A stretch of 64,000 nucleotides of DNA. Origin: Saccharum officinarum. Its lineage: Eukaryota > Streptophyta > Magnoliopsida > Poales > Poaceae. Of the stretch, positions 1 through 11,518 are shown in pieces. A model generated the notes under the pieces. The model had not been told where the DNA came from, ran no database searches, and saw only the letters and a program-made list of their open reading frames with translations. Numbering within the stretch: position 1 is the first letter of the stretch; the number at the start of each line of letters is the position of its first letter. The position numbers and the translations under genes were made by a program. The DNA lies in assembly GCA_020631735.1 (NCBI GenBank), contig CM036160.1:2402407-2466406 (forward strand). Reading direction: 5' to 3'.

Positions 1-480
1 GTGTGTGGCGCGTGAAAGAGAGCTGGAGAAGGAGAGGGAAAAGAGAATAGACAAGAAAAGGAGGGGGAGCCAACAGGCCATCACCGGTGGCGGTTTTCCA
101 TCACCGGCGCCGACAGCTCCATGGACGGCTGTCGCCGTTCACTGGAGCAAGGCACAGAGAGAAGAGATGAAATGGATTAGGGTTATGGAAAAGGAAGAAG
201 CCACCAGTTTTATTCCTTCGAAGAGGGCGGACAGCCGTCCATCTCTGATGAACGGTTGTGATGGCTCGGGCCAAAATCAGCCCAAGAGGGCAAGAGCGGC
301 CGATGAGATTGCCGGCCCAGGCCTAGGTTGCGGCCTGGGCGCGGCAGTGAGCCGGCGAGTGAGCTGGGCCGAGAGGCAGCGGCCCCCTGCTGGGCCGGCT
401 GCACCCTAAGCGCGGGAGCGCTGTGCGCGCGCTGGGCCACGGGCCGCAGAGAGCACAGCGCGGCTACGAGCATGCCTTCG
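1..480. other. GC-rich segment, no gene recognised
   Basis: The open frames on both strands are low-complexity and mutually overlapping. They show no recognisable domain. The base composition (GC-rich, with GCGCGC-type runs near 410-470) contrasts sharply with the AT-rich sequence that starts at 481. It could be the end of an LTR or an untranslated leader of the copia relic that follows, but I see no LTR boundary motif to prove it. Confidence 0.3.
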
Positions 481-570
481 GGCCAAATTCTGTGATGAAT
501 AGTAAAGTTTATGAATTTTTGTTTTATTATTTCAGAAGCAAATTGTAATGAATTTTGACAAGTTTGAAGG

Positions 571-1335
571 TTACATCTCTACTCAAATTTGAACCAACGT
601 GATTATTTGTCTAGAGAGTACATGAGTATGAAAAATGCTTCTGAATAAGAATTATTTTAAGAATTTTGATTAATGTTTCCGCTGCAAAGAAAGAATATTG
701 TCTTCTCATTAAATCCGAACCAATTGGAGGATTTAATTTGAAGAGCAGTTACAGTTGTTCAGAAAATGATGAAAGGTTTATCCTCTAATTAAAATTGGAA
801 CCAACGAGAAAATTTTAATTAGAGGGATATTCATATTATGATTTAAGTGAAATTATGATATTGTTATTTTCTGACCAACGTTGATGATAACAATATTATA
901 AGCTTATTTATGAGTTTGAGGTTGAAATTTAAAATCTCTAATAAATTATGCATCAAAGTGATCAATTTTTTAGAGAATAGATAAAGATCTAGAAATGCTC
1001 ATGAAATAGAAAGATGATTTTCCGCTGCAATGATGATGATGATCTTCTAATTAAATTCGAACCAACGGGAGAATTTAATTTTGAAGAGGATTAATGATAA
1101 TTGAGTTACTCCATATGTTAATTCCATTTATGCCAAACGGTGATGTGGAATTAATGTACAAGAATATTGTATTCATGATGTTGCTAATTTTAGCAAAAGT
1201 TATTGATAGAAAATTTTATAAGTTCTATCTATGAGTTTTATACATTTATTCTATTTCTGCCCAACGGTGATATAGAATTAATGTAGAAGAAAGTTGTTTT
1301 GTTCTATATCTGCCCAACGGTGATATAGAATAGAA
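571..1335 (+). repeat. Array of stem-loops with constant CCAACG-type loop
   Basis: At least seven inverted repeats follow each other, each with a loop containing CCAACG, CCAAACGG or CCAATTGG. Perfect or near-perfect arms include 782-796/811-825 (15 bp), 858-867/887-896 (10 bp), 1049-1058/1071-1080 (10 bp), 1118-1126/1146-1154 (9 bp), 1248-1254/1272-1278 (7 bp) and 1302-1310/1322-1330 (9 bp). The arm at 702-717/727-745 is also strong, and 574-620 is weak. Stem sequences differ between units while the loop stays constant. The array lies in AT-rich, non-coding DNA upstream of copia gag and pol remains. Clusters of palindromes in non-coding DNA have been described for Sirevirus-type copia elements; assigning this array to that group is inference. 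Confidence 0.8.
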
Positions 1336-1439
1336 CATAAAGAAATCAAAGTTTAATGTTGATAACTATTGTTGAATAATTTTTAGACAAAGATCTTCAT
1401 GCTTTCGTTCTTGAAGGCAGAAAAGAAAGAGAAAAGAAA

Positions 1440-4000
1440 AGCACTGAGTACTTATGACTCAGATGATGAAAAGCCTAAGCACAAATTGTGTATATGAAAG
1501 TAGGCCACTGCATGAGAGACTGTGTCCTCTTCAAGAGTGGCTTGAAAAGAAATGTTTTCAAAGATTTCAGGGATATTGATCCAAGAAAGAAATAGAACAA
1601 TAAAAGTTTAGTTTGAGAAATTTTTTTTATGTACTCTCTATGAAAAATAATTTAATTTTCTGTTTTATCATCATGATATGAATTGTAATGAGTAGCATGC
1701 ATGTTTAATTTGACCAACGTCGGATTAAGCATGTGTGTTAAAGAATATTGAATTTATTCCTAAATTTGATGATTGAATATGAGCCAATTCTGGCATTTAT
1801 GTCCCTTCAAGAGAATTGTCTCGCATGGCGGCATAAATTTTAAGTAAATACCCGCGTTGCGGGATGAAGTTGGTAAAGTACTTGTCCTGCACGGCAGGAG
1901 AAAATGAGATGACGATGTGTATCCCGCACAGGGAGAGAAGTTTAGGGTAGCTTTTGTGCTATCCTAGTATGAGTTTAAGAACAAAAGAAATTTAAAACGA
2001 ACCTCATGATAAGAATGACATGCAAGCATGACTTACAGAAGTACTGATGAAAAAGACTCTGTTGAGTTCTTGAAGTGAAATGAGGAAAAAGAATACATAC
2101 TCTCATACGAATTAAGAAATAATTTCATCTTCCATGATGTAATCACGTGGATGAAGTAATCAAAGTATCCTCATTCACAAGAGTTATGAATGTTTCGAAA
2201 TTGTGGCAGAAAAGTTTGTGCCACATTTCGAGGGGGAGGATTGATAACTATGAATTGAGAAAGATAGAAAGACAATTGAAAGAAACTCAGAAAGATAATT
2301 GAAAGATATTCCCCATTGTATGCTTTGTATTTAGAGAAAAAGTGATCTATAAAAGATGAAGGTGATCGTTGAGGGAGTACAACGGTCATAATAAAGATGC
2401 CCCTAAGTACAGAAATGGTTAAATTCCTAAACGTTTTACAGTTCGACAGGAAGTTAGCAATGAGACTAAGAATACTAAGACGGTGCTTAAAGCACCAAAT
2501 GAGATAGATTTTTCCAGAATAAACCCAAAATAAGAAAGATTGAAGATACGCTATCCTTACACAAGATGGAGTAATCTGGGGGGAGCATGGTATGAAAAGA
2601 TCTACGACTTGAAGAGAAGTGGAACCAGTGCCTACTCCAATGACTCAAGATCGACGAATGCTTAACACTATGGTGATATTGTATGACTCATACAACACAT
2701 GTTGTTAGCCCTTCAAGAAGATGAATAAGAAAACAAGGATCTAGTTTATCAGGACCCTATAGAATCAATTGATGATGAAAGAGCAACAATAACCCCATGT
2801 GAGAGAAGTGCCATTAGCTAAAGACCTGAAGGTCTCAAAGAATAAGAGAATCAGCTATTTTTTATGACTATAAGTTATATATTAATGAAGAAATTCAAAT
2901 GGAGGGTGATCCCACCTCATTTGAAGAAACCATGAGAGGCGTTAACACGTCTAAATGGTAAGAAGCTAAGAAAATTGAAATAAAATTGATGAATACCAAT
3001 GAAGTTTGAGAAATAGAAGCAGTTCCTAATGAAGCCAAAACAGTAGGCTGTAAAGGGTCTACAAGACGAAATATGACTCCAAAGGGAACATAAAATATAA
3101 AGCACAACTTAAATTGAAAGATTTTATACAAAGAGAATGAATAGATTATAATGAATGCTAGTGGCACATCATGATCAAAGTTACATCAGATGAAAGTGAA
3201 GACAATATTCCCTAATGGGATTTATATGAAAATGATTACATAGCACAACCTAAAGGTTTTGTTGTGGAAAGAAAGAACGAAAGTGATGTCACTTGTAGAA
3301 ATCTTTTATGAACTAGAGCAAGTCTCTAAATAGTGGCATTTCAAGTTGAAAGGTCAACTAGAAATTTTGGATTAAAGAGAATAAAAGAACAATTGCATCT
3401 GTACAAAGATATAGAATGTGAAATTTATTTTCTAATGCTGTATATGTGGATGACACCTTACTTGCTAGTAGTGATGTCAATCTACTATATGTGAAGAAGT
3501 TCTTGTCCTCGAAACTCAATAAGAATGTTCTCGGTGAAATGACTCTCGTTATAAGAATTAAAATTCACCGAGACAGATGAAAGGGGTATTAGGATTATCA
3601 CAAAGGCATGCTTAGAAAAGATTGTAAAGAAACAAAGTATGCATGCAAGTGAACCTACGCCTGTTCATATAGTTAAGGGTAATAATTTTGAGAATCTTAG
3701 TGTTACAAGAACCGACATGAGATAAATCAAATGAATATGGATCTATATGCTTCAGCTGTTGGAAGCTTGATGAGTGCACAACTATGATATTACAGTTTAA
3801 TGAGTGCACAAGTATGATATTACCCTAACATTGTTCATTTTATCCGGGATGTTTTGGCAGAAAGTTCAGTCCAGATATAGATCACTAGAATGGAGTTAAG
3901 AATATCTTGCAATTGTGCAAAGATTTAATAAGCCTCATGATGACTAAGAAAGAACAAGTACTCTCAAATGGTTGTGGGTACAAGAATGTTGAATTTCGGC
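1440..4000 (+). pseudogene. Decayed Ty1/copia gag-pol remains
   Basis: This is the remnant of a copia retrotransposon polyprotein. A broken CCHC zinc knuckle of Gag can be read near 1487-1530, ending GHCMRDC in one frame after a small deletion. Reverse transcriptase starts around 2900, where a GDPTSFEE..RGVNTSKW-like stretch and a later WVYK-like stretch appear across stops. The catalytic YVDD box lies at 3443-3454, followed by TLLASSDVN. Many stops and frame changes make it non-functional. RNase H-like sequence fades out near 3950 and no 3' LTR is seen. A purine tract at 2228-2240 followed by TGATAAC looks like a polypurine tract next to an LTR start. It lies before pol rather than after it, so two nested relics are possible. 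Confidence 0.75.
1698..1965 (+). repeat. Second stem-loop cluster of the copia relic
   Basis: Further inverted repeats follow the gag-like stretch. 1700-1709/1724-1733 surrounds another ACCAACGT loop with one mismatch. CCCGC/GCGGG at 1851-1863 and TCCTGC/GCAGGA at 1885-1899 are tight hairpins with 3-nt loops. TCCC/GGGA lies at 1923-1933 and AGGGTAGC/GCTATCCT at 1944-1965. The GC-rich hairpins differ in style from the upstream AT-rich array. Confidence 0.7.
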
Positions 4001-4019
4001 GAGATGTTTAGTGAAACCC

Positions 4020-4540
4020 ACATAGTAGCTAACACTCGCAGTTGGAGTTTTATTGTGGAAAAGCTCCAAAGAAACAGTTGTGGAGATGTTAGGGTTTCTA
4101 AGCATCATACGTGACGATGTGCTCGAAATCTTTTTAAATTTTTATCATGGCACCCGCATGCGATATCTTGACTTGTCGACAAGTTCCATGAATTTCAGAC
4201 TCCGTTTTCATTTAATAGAATTTAAAAACTATTTGCTCGCAAGTTCGTGGTCATGTCTCGACGTGAAGATGTGTGAAATTTTTGGTCTGTTTCTGGATAC
4301 GACCTCAACTAACACTTACTAACATGAATATCATTTTTGCATTCATGAATTGCCATTATTCGTCACACTTGCAGTTCAAATTTGCATTTGTCGAAAAAAT
4401 TCAAAGAAATTAAATAAACTAAAGAAATATAGCAAAATTTCATAAAATTGTGCCAACTTTCAACATGTAGTCTCATTTTATGTAGGGAGGCTCGATAAAA
4501 AGTTTGAAGACCAAAATTGAAAAAAAATAAAAAAAGTTTG
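4020..4540. other. AT-rich interval, no gene
   Basis: One 89-codon frame is open, but it has no recognisable domain and its codon use looks random. The A-rich run just before 4540 leads directly into the CACTA-type palindromes, so this may be the internal side of a truncated CACTA end. I found no CACTA terminal sequence here. Confidence 0.35.
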
Positions 4541-4665
4541 CCTAGTGTGCCAGCTAGACACTAGGCAAACTGGCCTCTTTGCCTAGTGTCTCATGGAAGA
4601 CACTAGGCAAACTTATTTTTATAGTGTTTGCCTAGTGTTGGGTTATCGACACTCGGTAAAGTTAA
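4541..4665. repeat. CACTA subterminal palindromes (5' side)
   Basis: Repeated TTTGCCTAGTGTC units occur in both orientations, forming the palindromes TTTGCCTAGTGT...ACACTAGGCAAA. The same motif fills 14240-14750 at the other end of the CACTA element, so this is probably the subterminal region of the same family. The expected CACTACTGG terminus is not present upstream, so this end is either truncated or belongs to a separate deleted copy. Confidence 0.75.
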
Positions 4666-4984
4666 TCAAATTTGATGTTTATCAAATTTTCATTTGAGAT
4701 CATTTGGTGTCTCAAAATTATTTTAGTAGTTTTGATTTTAATTTTTTAAAATTTAAAATTTTCCCATTTTTAAAGGTTCAAATTTTGCAATTTTATTTTG
4801 AAATTGATTTTGTTTGGTGTGGATTAATTGTCTTTCAGAGAAAAAACTGCAAAGAATCCTTATTTGAAAAGAAAGTCTCACAAACGCGCCTTAACCGGGC
4901 CAGCCAAAATGTAAAGGCAGTAAATTTTATAAGAGCAACAGACAAGTGAGAAAACCGGCCGCTCGTGCTCCAGTTGTCTCTACC

Positions 4985-5632
4985 TCAGTCCACACGCGCG
5001 AGCGAACACCGCACCAACGGCGTGACACCCTTCTCCCTCCACACTCTTCCCCTCCAAAATCCGACATCAAATTGTGCGATAGAAACGTAGCAAAATCGAA
5101 AGGGGGAAAAAGGAGCTAAACCCAAATCGACCAAACCCAGCCCCGGAACACCCGCCTCCGCCGCCGCCGCCATCGCCGACAGCCACTGCAAGCGCGGCGC
5201 GGTGTCCAAAACCTTCTCCTGTGCTGCGAACCCCATCCACCACCGTTCCCCAGGCCGCGACGGCGGCTAGGGTTTGGGAGCGCTCGCCCGCGGCCGGCTG
5301 CCCCGTCTCGGACCTCGACCTCGACCTCCGTCCTTGCCGGGCCGGCTAGGGTTTGGGAGCGCTCCTCGGCGCGGCCCGTCCGTCTGCTCCCACGGTGCCG
5401 CCCTATCCTCACCATCCTCTCCGACCTCAGCGCCCCCTCCACCAGATCCGGCGCTCGGCCCCCCTCCACCTGGACGACGATAAGGAGCAGCAGGCGGCGG
5501 CTGGTGGGTCATTCGACGCGGTGGTGGAGGAGCTGCCGCCGCCGCCGGCGGCATCTACGGCGAGGACGGTGAAGGAACCCTCACGAGTTCATCAAGGCCT
5601 ACTCCGCCCTCCTCAAGCGCTCCGGCAAGGTA
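4985..5632 (+). pseudogene. RPS19: Ribosomal protein S19 exon-1 fragment with GC-rich leader
   Basis: The stretch 5545-5629 encodes ASTARTVKE followed, after a frame change, by HEFIKAYSALLKRSGK. It then meets a GTAACAG donor. This matches the N-terminus of plant 40S ribosomal protein S19, whose first exon ends at the same SGK position. The normal next exon (MELPEWVD...) is not found downstream. A GC-rich leader resembling a 5' UTR precedes it, with two copies of CTAGGGTTTGGGAGCGCTC at about 5268 and 5348. It lies between CACTA subterminal repeats and the CACTA transposase, which suggests a host gene fragment captured by the transposon. The frame break inside the exon argues against function. 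Confidence 0.65.
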
Positions 5633-6884
5633 ACAGTTCCTGACTCACCCCGTTTCCCATCTGATTCGACGCTGCAACAAATGGTCGCGCATCGCTGCAG
5701 TCAGCGGAGACGAGCTTGTGCGGTTGCATGGGATTGCCGTTGCCCGAGCAGTTAGTAGCTGTACTGTGATTACATGGATCCATCGCGCGTGCTACTACTT
5801 TGGTTATACCAGTGAACTGCTCACATTTGATTGGTAGGTTGGAGCGTGATTTGCTCACATAACTACTAATCGTGATCTGTTGGGCATAAGCAATGCCGTT
5901 CTTCCGGTTCTTAGGCCTCCGTGGTAGCTTTTCTTATTCGAGTCTAGATCACCTGTTCAGAAAAGCCTATTTGTAAAGTGTTTTTTTAATGTATATATAT
6001 GCATGGGTTTTAGGCAAATTTTAACTGTATATGCTGAAAATTCCCTGAGCACTCATCTATTTTAACTGTATATTTTGTTTTCTATTGATATCCGTCAAGA
6101 CAGTTTGTGGTTAGCCTTGGGTGTGGCTCTGTTCAGAATGGAATGGCTATTTCAGGATGATCTGTTCAGAATGGAATGGCTATTAGCCTTGGGTTTTACT
6201 CTGCTCTGTATTTTCTACTTGCTTCTAGCCTCTCGTCCTCCACCGCGCGCTTGATGGTCGACAGAATGCTGGAACAGTTCATCCTGTAGTAACCTGATTG
6301 ATCAACTGACGAAATCCATTTACTAATCTTCTTGTTCAACAGAACTCTATGGCTACAGCCTCTTCCTTGTGCATGCTTATTACTAGATGAAAAGCTCATA
6401 TTACGTTATGCCACACTCCTCTCTTCTGAATTGGACATGCCTTCACATTCGAATCCTGCATATCCTTCTAGAGACCAGCTGTGAGCTTGGCACCGAACCT
6501 TTCTTTCATGTTCAATTCGAGTAGCATGACTGCTTTGATTAGCTGTTCTGTTTTTTCACAGTTTACTGACTAATTTGCCTTATTGGTTCTATGTTGCAGG
6601 CTAGAAAGGATCTTGTCCACTACTGGTGTATTTTGTTGAGACAGAAGGTCATGTTGATCTTTTGGATTTCCTTCCTGTTTGGTAAGGCCTATTTCCAAGT
6701 TATGAATTGGAATGGAACAATCAATTGGAGCATACAGATTTGTTTCTTGGTGGGAATGCAATTACAGAAATATATAGATATATATCTGATTGCTTCCTGT
6801 AGATATTTGTTTTTACTACTTATACTCGCATGCTTGTATTATTTTGTGTGTTTGTTTATGAAATGCACCTGTAGTATATGCGAT
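5633..6884. other. Intron-like DNA, no coding evidence
   Basis: This AT-rich stretch follows the S19 exon donor. It contains a short direct duplication, CTGTTCAGAATGGAATGGCTAT, at about 6128 and 6162. No S19 exon 2 or other known domain was found. A CACTACTGG string occurs at 6616, but without subterminal repeats. The region could be captured intron sequence. Confidence 0.4.
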
Positions 6885-6887
6885 AAA

Positions 6888-6995
6888 TGTCCCTACAGAG
6901 GCACCCTCTGTAGGAACACCCTGGGAAGGGCGGCTGGCGCAGCCGCCCCTACAGAGGCTCTGGAGCCGCCCCTACAGTTAAATTCTGTAGTAGTG
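6888..6995 (-). mobile_element. Terminus of a second CACTA-like element (CACTACTACAG)
   Basis: Read on the minus strand, the sequence begins CACTACTACAGAATTTAACT at 6995. It continues with repeated CTGTAGGGGCGGCT blocks in both orientations, which is the pattern of grass CACTA or CACTA-like termini. It differs from the CACTACTGG terminus at 14751, so it is a different family. The opposite end was not found, so this is probably a fragment. Confidence 0.5.
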
Positions 6996-7035
6996 ATGGT
7001 GTACGAGAAGTAGTGGTACAAATATGCATAGGATG

Positions 7036-7215
7036 GATAAATGATGATGTTGGCGGTGATTGTGTTAGTACTAGTTGTTGTTGTGTTAGTAGATGTAATT
7101 GCTTCCCTTGATATATATGTGTTTAGCGGCCATCGTGCCGTTGGTTCATTGCAGGTTTTGAGAATCTCACCGTACAGGGGAGGTGCTGCCGAAATTTTTA
7201 GGCGTCTTAATTCGT
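7036..7215 (+). repeat. CACTA internal repeat, upstream copy
   Basis: A GT-rich stretch leads into GCCATCGTGCCGTTGGTTC, a TTGCAG acceptor-like site and GGGGAGGTGCTGCCGAAATT. The same succession recurs at 13600-13795 near the 3' end of the element with about 80% identity by eye. A further short piece (GGTGCTGCCGAAATT) lies at 7644-7658. It probably holds non-coding leader exon sequence. Confidence 0.65.
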
Positions 7216-7804
7216 TTTGTTTTTATTTGTAGGAAAAAGACGGTGAGAAAGGAGCAGAGGCGACCCCGATCGTCTTCCTCACCGGTGTCGGTCTGCCTGC
7301 ACCGCGTCGCCTCGCCACTGCACCGACCCTCCACGGCCCCGCTAGCCTGACTCCACCGCCACCTTAGGTATAACCCCTCTTTCCGTATCATGGTTGTAGG
7401 TGGCGAAGCCCAGTTAGGCATCTCCCGTTCGAAATACATACGGTTGGAGGTATGCAAATCTTTGCATATCGATAACCGTATGTGTTTCGAATTGTCCACG
7501 TTTTTTTGGACAGCCCGCGGCTGCGTAGATGGATTAGTTTTCATGGTCTACTCCTATCCGAGATAGAGTTTTGGTATCACCTCCCTGTTGTTCTCTGGAT
7601 ACACTCTCCTTGTCAGGACATGTATTTGGAGAACAACGGGTAGGTGCTGCCGAAATTCATTCTTAGATAGGAGTAGATCATGAAAACTAATCTCATCTAC
7701 GCATCTACGGGTGGGATTAGGACCTATCCTCACCTATTAGATGGTAGGAACACCGTGTAGATGCAATTGATGCTTATATTACTCGCTGATACATATGTTA
7801 GAGG

Positions 7805-10800
7805 ATGGATGACCGTGAGTGGATGTACACGGGCCACAGAAGCAAGGTTGATTTCACCAAAGAATGGATGTGCAAAACGGATGAGTTCTTGGAGTCAGCT
7901 TTTGGCGAGGCTGGTGGCAGACCTATTAAAGCTTTGTGTCCCTGTAGCAAATGTGCAAACAGAAAAAGGCAAAACAAGGTGAATGTGGGTAAACATCTAG
8001 TGAATAATGGGTTCACGCTGAACTATACCCGGTGGGTCCACCATGGTGAAGGCCATCGTATGAGAGAGGAGGCAGTGAGACCACGTCTGGAGGGTTTCGA
8101 TGCTGATGCCGGGGTAGCGGACATGTTAGATGACTTTCACGAAGCATAGTATGTTGAAGGACGTAGGTTGGAGGAGATGGATGCAACAACAAAGGCATTC
8201 TACGACATGATGGAGTCAGCACAGAAACCTCTGCACGATAGGACAACGGTTTCTCAACTAGATGCCATTGGACGTGTAATGGGGTTCAAGTCCCAGTTTA
8301 GCCTGGGTCGAGAAGCCTACGATGGTATGTTGGCCCTCATTGGCAGCCTGCTTCCTGAGGGCCACATTCTACCAAAGAGCATGTACGAGTCTCAAAAAGT
8401 GCTTCGTGCACTTAAAATGCCGTATGACCAGATAGATGCTTGTCCGAAGGGGTGTGTCCTATTTAGGAAAGATCACAAGGATGCAAAATACTGTCCAAAG
8501 TGTGAATCCTCCAGGTACCTTGAGGTTGACTCTGGTGATGGCCAGAAGAGGCAACTTTCTATCCCGTTGAAAGTCCTTCGGTACCTTCCGTTCTTACCGA
8601 GGATGCAACGTCTATATATGACCGAGGAATCCGCGAAACAGATGAGATGGCACAAAGAGGGCAAACGATACAATCCAGACAAGATGGTACATCCCTCCGA
8701 TGGTAAAGCATGGACCCACTTTGATCGCATTCATAATGACAAAGCTGAAGAGGCTCGTAATGTACGTGTTGCGCTGGCAACAGATGGGTTCAATCCTTAT
8801 GGTCAGATGTCTGCTCCGTACACTTGTTGGCCCATCTTCGTTATCCCCCTCAATCTCCCCCCGGCGTCCTCCTTCAACGACAGAGCATCTTTTTGTCATT
8901 GATAATTCCTGGACATCCGGGGAATAACATGGGTGTGTACATGGAGCCTCTTATTGATGAATTGATCCTTGCTTGGGAGGACGGGGTATGGACATACGAT
9001 CGGGCTACAAAGAGAAACTTCAAAATGCGTGTTTGGTACCAGTACTCCATGCATGACTTCTTGGCATATGGGATATTCAGCGCGTGGTGCGTTCATGGGA
9101 AGTTCCCATGCCCAGTATGCAAGGCAGCTCTAAGGTTCATTTGGTTGCAGAAGGGTGGCAAGTATTCGTCATTCGACAAACATCGTCAATTCCTCCCTAT
9201 GGACCATCCTTTTAGACAAGACATAAAGAACTTCACAAAAGGTGTCGTAGAGACAAATCCTCCACCACACATGATGACTGGTGCCGAGGTTCATGCTCAG
9301 ATAGATGCTCTCGTGGCCAATGAAGGAGGTGGTTTTGTTGGATATGGTGAGCAACATATGTGGACACATAAGTCGGGCTTGACGAGGCTCCCCTATTTTA
9401 ATGATCTTCTCTTGCCACATACCATTGATGTAATGCACACTGAAAAGAATGTCGCCGAGGCACTTTGGGCTACACTCATGGACATTCCTGATAAGTCCAA
9501 AGACAACCCTAAGGCTAGAGTCGACCTGGCAGCATTATGTGATAGACCAAATCAACATATGCGTCCTCCTAGAGGCGGCAAGAAATGGATAAGGCCTAAG
9601 GCCAATTTCGTCTTGAGCAGAGACCAAAGGAGAAAAGTACTTGAATGGATCCAGAGGTTAATGTTCCCTGATGGATATGCAGCGAATCTGAGGAGGGGAG
9701 TGAACTTATCTACTCTGCGAGTCCTAGGGATGAAGAGTCATGACTACCACATATGGATTGAGAGGCTTCTTCCAGCTATGGTTCGAGGCTTTGTCCCTGA
9801 GAATGTCTAGCTAGTGTTGGCAGAGTTGAGCTATTTCTTCCGCCAACTATGTGCCAAGGAGTTATCTCGAACCGTGATTGATGACTTGGATAGAGCGGCA
9901 CCTTTGTTACTCTGTAGGTTGGAGAAGATCTTTCCCCCCGGCTTCTTCTTGCCGATGCAGCATTTGATTTTGCACCTCTCGAATGAGGCACGAATGACGG
10001 GGCCCGTGCAGTTCCATTGGTGCTATCCAATCGAGAGATGTCTAAAGGTTCTTCGAAAAAAATGTAGAAATAAAGCTAGAATTGAGGCTTCCATTGCAGA
10101 GGCATCCGTTCTGGAGGAGGTGTCAAACTTCACAACAACATACTACGCTGAAAACCTTCCTAGCATCCATAATCCTCCCCTTCGTTACAATGCTGGGGAA
10201 AATGAATCGAACCTCAGCCTTTTTCGAGGGCAACTCGGAAGCGCAAGTGCATCGACCACCAAAGTGTTGCAACCTGAAGAGTGGCGTAGTATCATGCTGT
10301 ATGTGTTGATCAACCTTGACGAAGTCGAGCCATACTTGGGGTAAGTTCTCAACGAACTTGATTCATAACGTCATCACTCATTGGCCAACCCCTTTTTGTC
10401 TCGTTGCTACAGGGAGTTTCGTCGTCAAACCTGGCATCGACAAAGGGAACCTACCCCTCCGGAATGGGATACCCTTCTTAGACAGGGTGCTAGAAATGGG
10501 AGCCCCGACTTCATTTCTTGGTTTAAAAAGAAGGTACCATCCAATTTAGCTTGTACTTTCACATTCTAAGTTGCTTGTACATGTGAAATATAAAAACGAT
10601 CTATCTTGCTCGAGCTTGCAGGGCCAAACCGATGCGTCCATGATGGCCGAGTTGAGACAGGTTGCCAATGGCTTTGCTTATAAGGTGAAGTCATTTACTA
10701 GTTATGACGTGAATGGATATCGCTTTCGCACATCAAGCTACGAGCAGAGTCAGCCCAATCGAAAAACCACAAGTACTGGAGTTTTTACGGCCGGCCAAGA

Positions 10801-11419
10801 TAGGGTCGAGTATTATGGAAGACTTGAAGAAATATACGAACTCAGCTTTCATGGTTGCAGGCCTCTTAATCCTGTTATATTCAAATGCCATTGGTTTGAT
10901 CCTGCAGTAACGAGACGGACTTGGGCTAGTCTTGGGGTAGTTGAAATTCGACAAGATTCCGTCTTACCAGGAGACGATGTCTATGTTGTGGCCCAACAGG
11001 CCACACAGGTTTATTATCTCCCATACGCATGCCAAGACAAAGAGAATCTTAATGGTTGGGATATTGTGCACAAGGTATCACCACACGGTAAACTACCTTT
11101 GCCAAACGATGAAGATTATACATTTAACCCAAACACATATGATGGAGAATTCTTCCAAGAAGAGGGGTTGGAAGGAAGGTTTGAGATAGACTTAACCGAA
11201 GCGATTGGAATGGAAGTAGACAATGAATGGGTTGATGCAGGCAACGCTGGAGACGAGGTGCTAAATGAGAAGGACTTACAAATGCTTGACCGATTACAGT
11301 TAGGCCAAGATAATGTTGACAACATCCCCCCTTCGGATAGTGTCGAGTATTTCGACATGATTGATAGTGATGATGAGACTTATGATCCAACTAATCCCGA
11401 TCATGAAGATTATTTTTAA
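7805..11419 (+). pseudogene. CACTA TNP2-like transposase, broken
   Basis: This is the En/Spm-type transposase that would cut and join element ends. It starts MDDREWMYTG with the transposase-associated domain (residues 1-80, CPCSKCANRK motif). The Transposase_21 core follows (GHPGNNMGVYMEPLIDEL near 8910-8965; PHTIDVMHTEKNVAEAL near 9418-9465). A DUF4218-like part comes next (FPPGFFLPMQHLILHL near 9930), and after two introns (donors near 10341 and 10533) a DUF4216-like C-terminus (PVIFKCHWFDP near 10870) ends at 11417-11419. Three lesions are visible: an in-frame TAG at 8147-8149, a one-base frame change near 8860, and an in-frame TAG at 9808-9810 where the reading otherwise continues unbroken. 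It cannot make a full protein. Confidence 0.9.
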
Positions 11420-11518
11420 TACATGTAATAATATGTTATTTTGTAATTTTAGTTTGTTCCTTTTGCCTTTATGTAATTATGTTATTTCTAATACAACATT
11501 GTTTTTTTGTTTTTGATT

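Noticed and set aside
571..1335. CRISPR-like array
   Set aside because: Units are inverted repeats with different stems rather than identical repeats with unique spacers, and the DNA is plant nuclear.
6611..6640. CACTACTGG as the missing 5' terminus of the CACTA element
   Set aside because: Only nine bases match, no subterminal repeats follow, and the preceding bases do not match the TAA at the 3' end.
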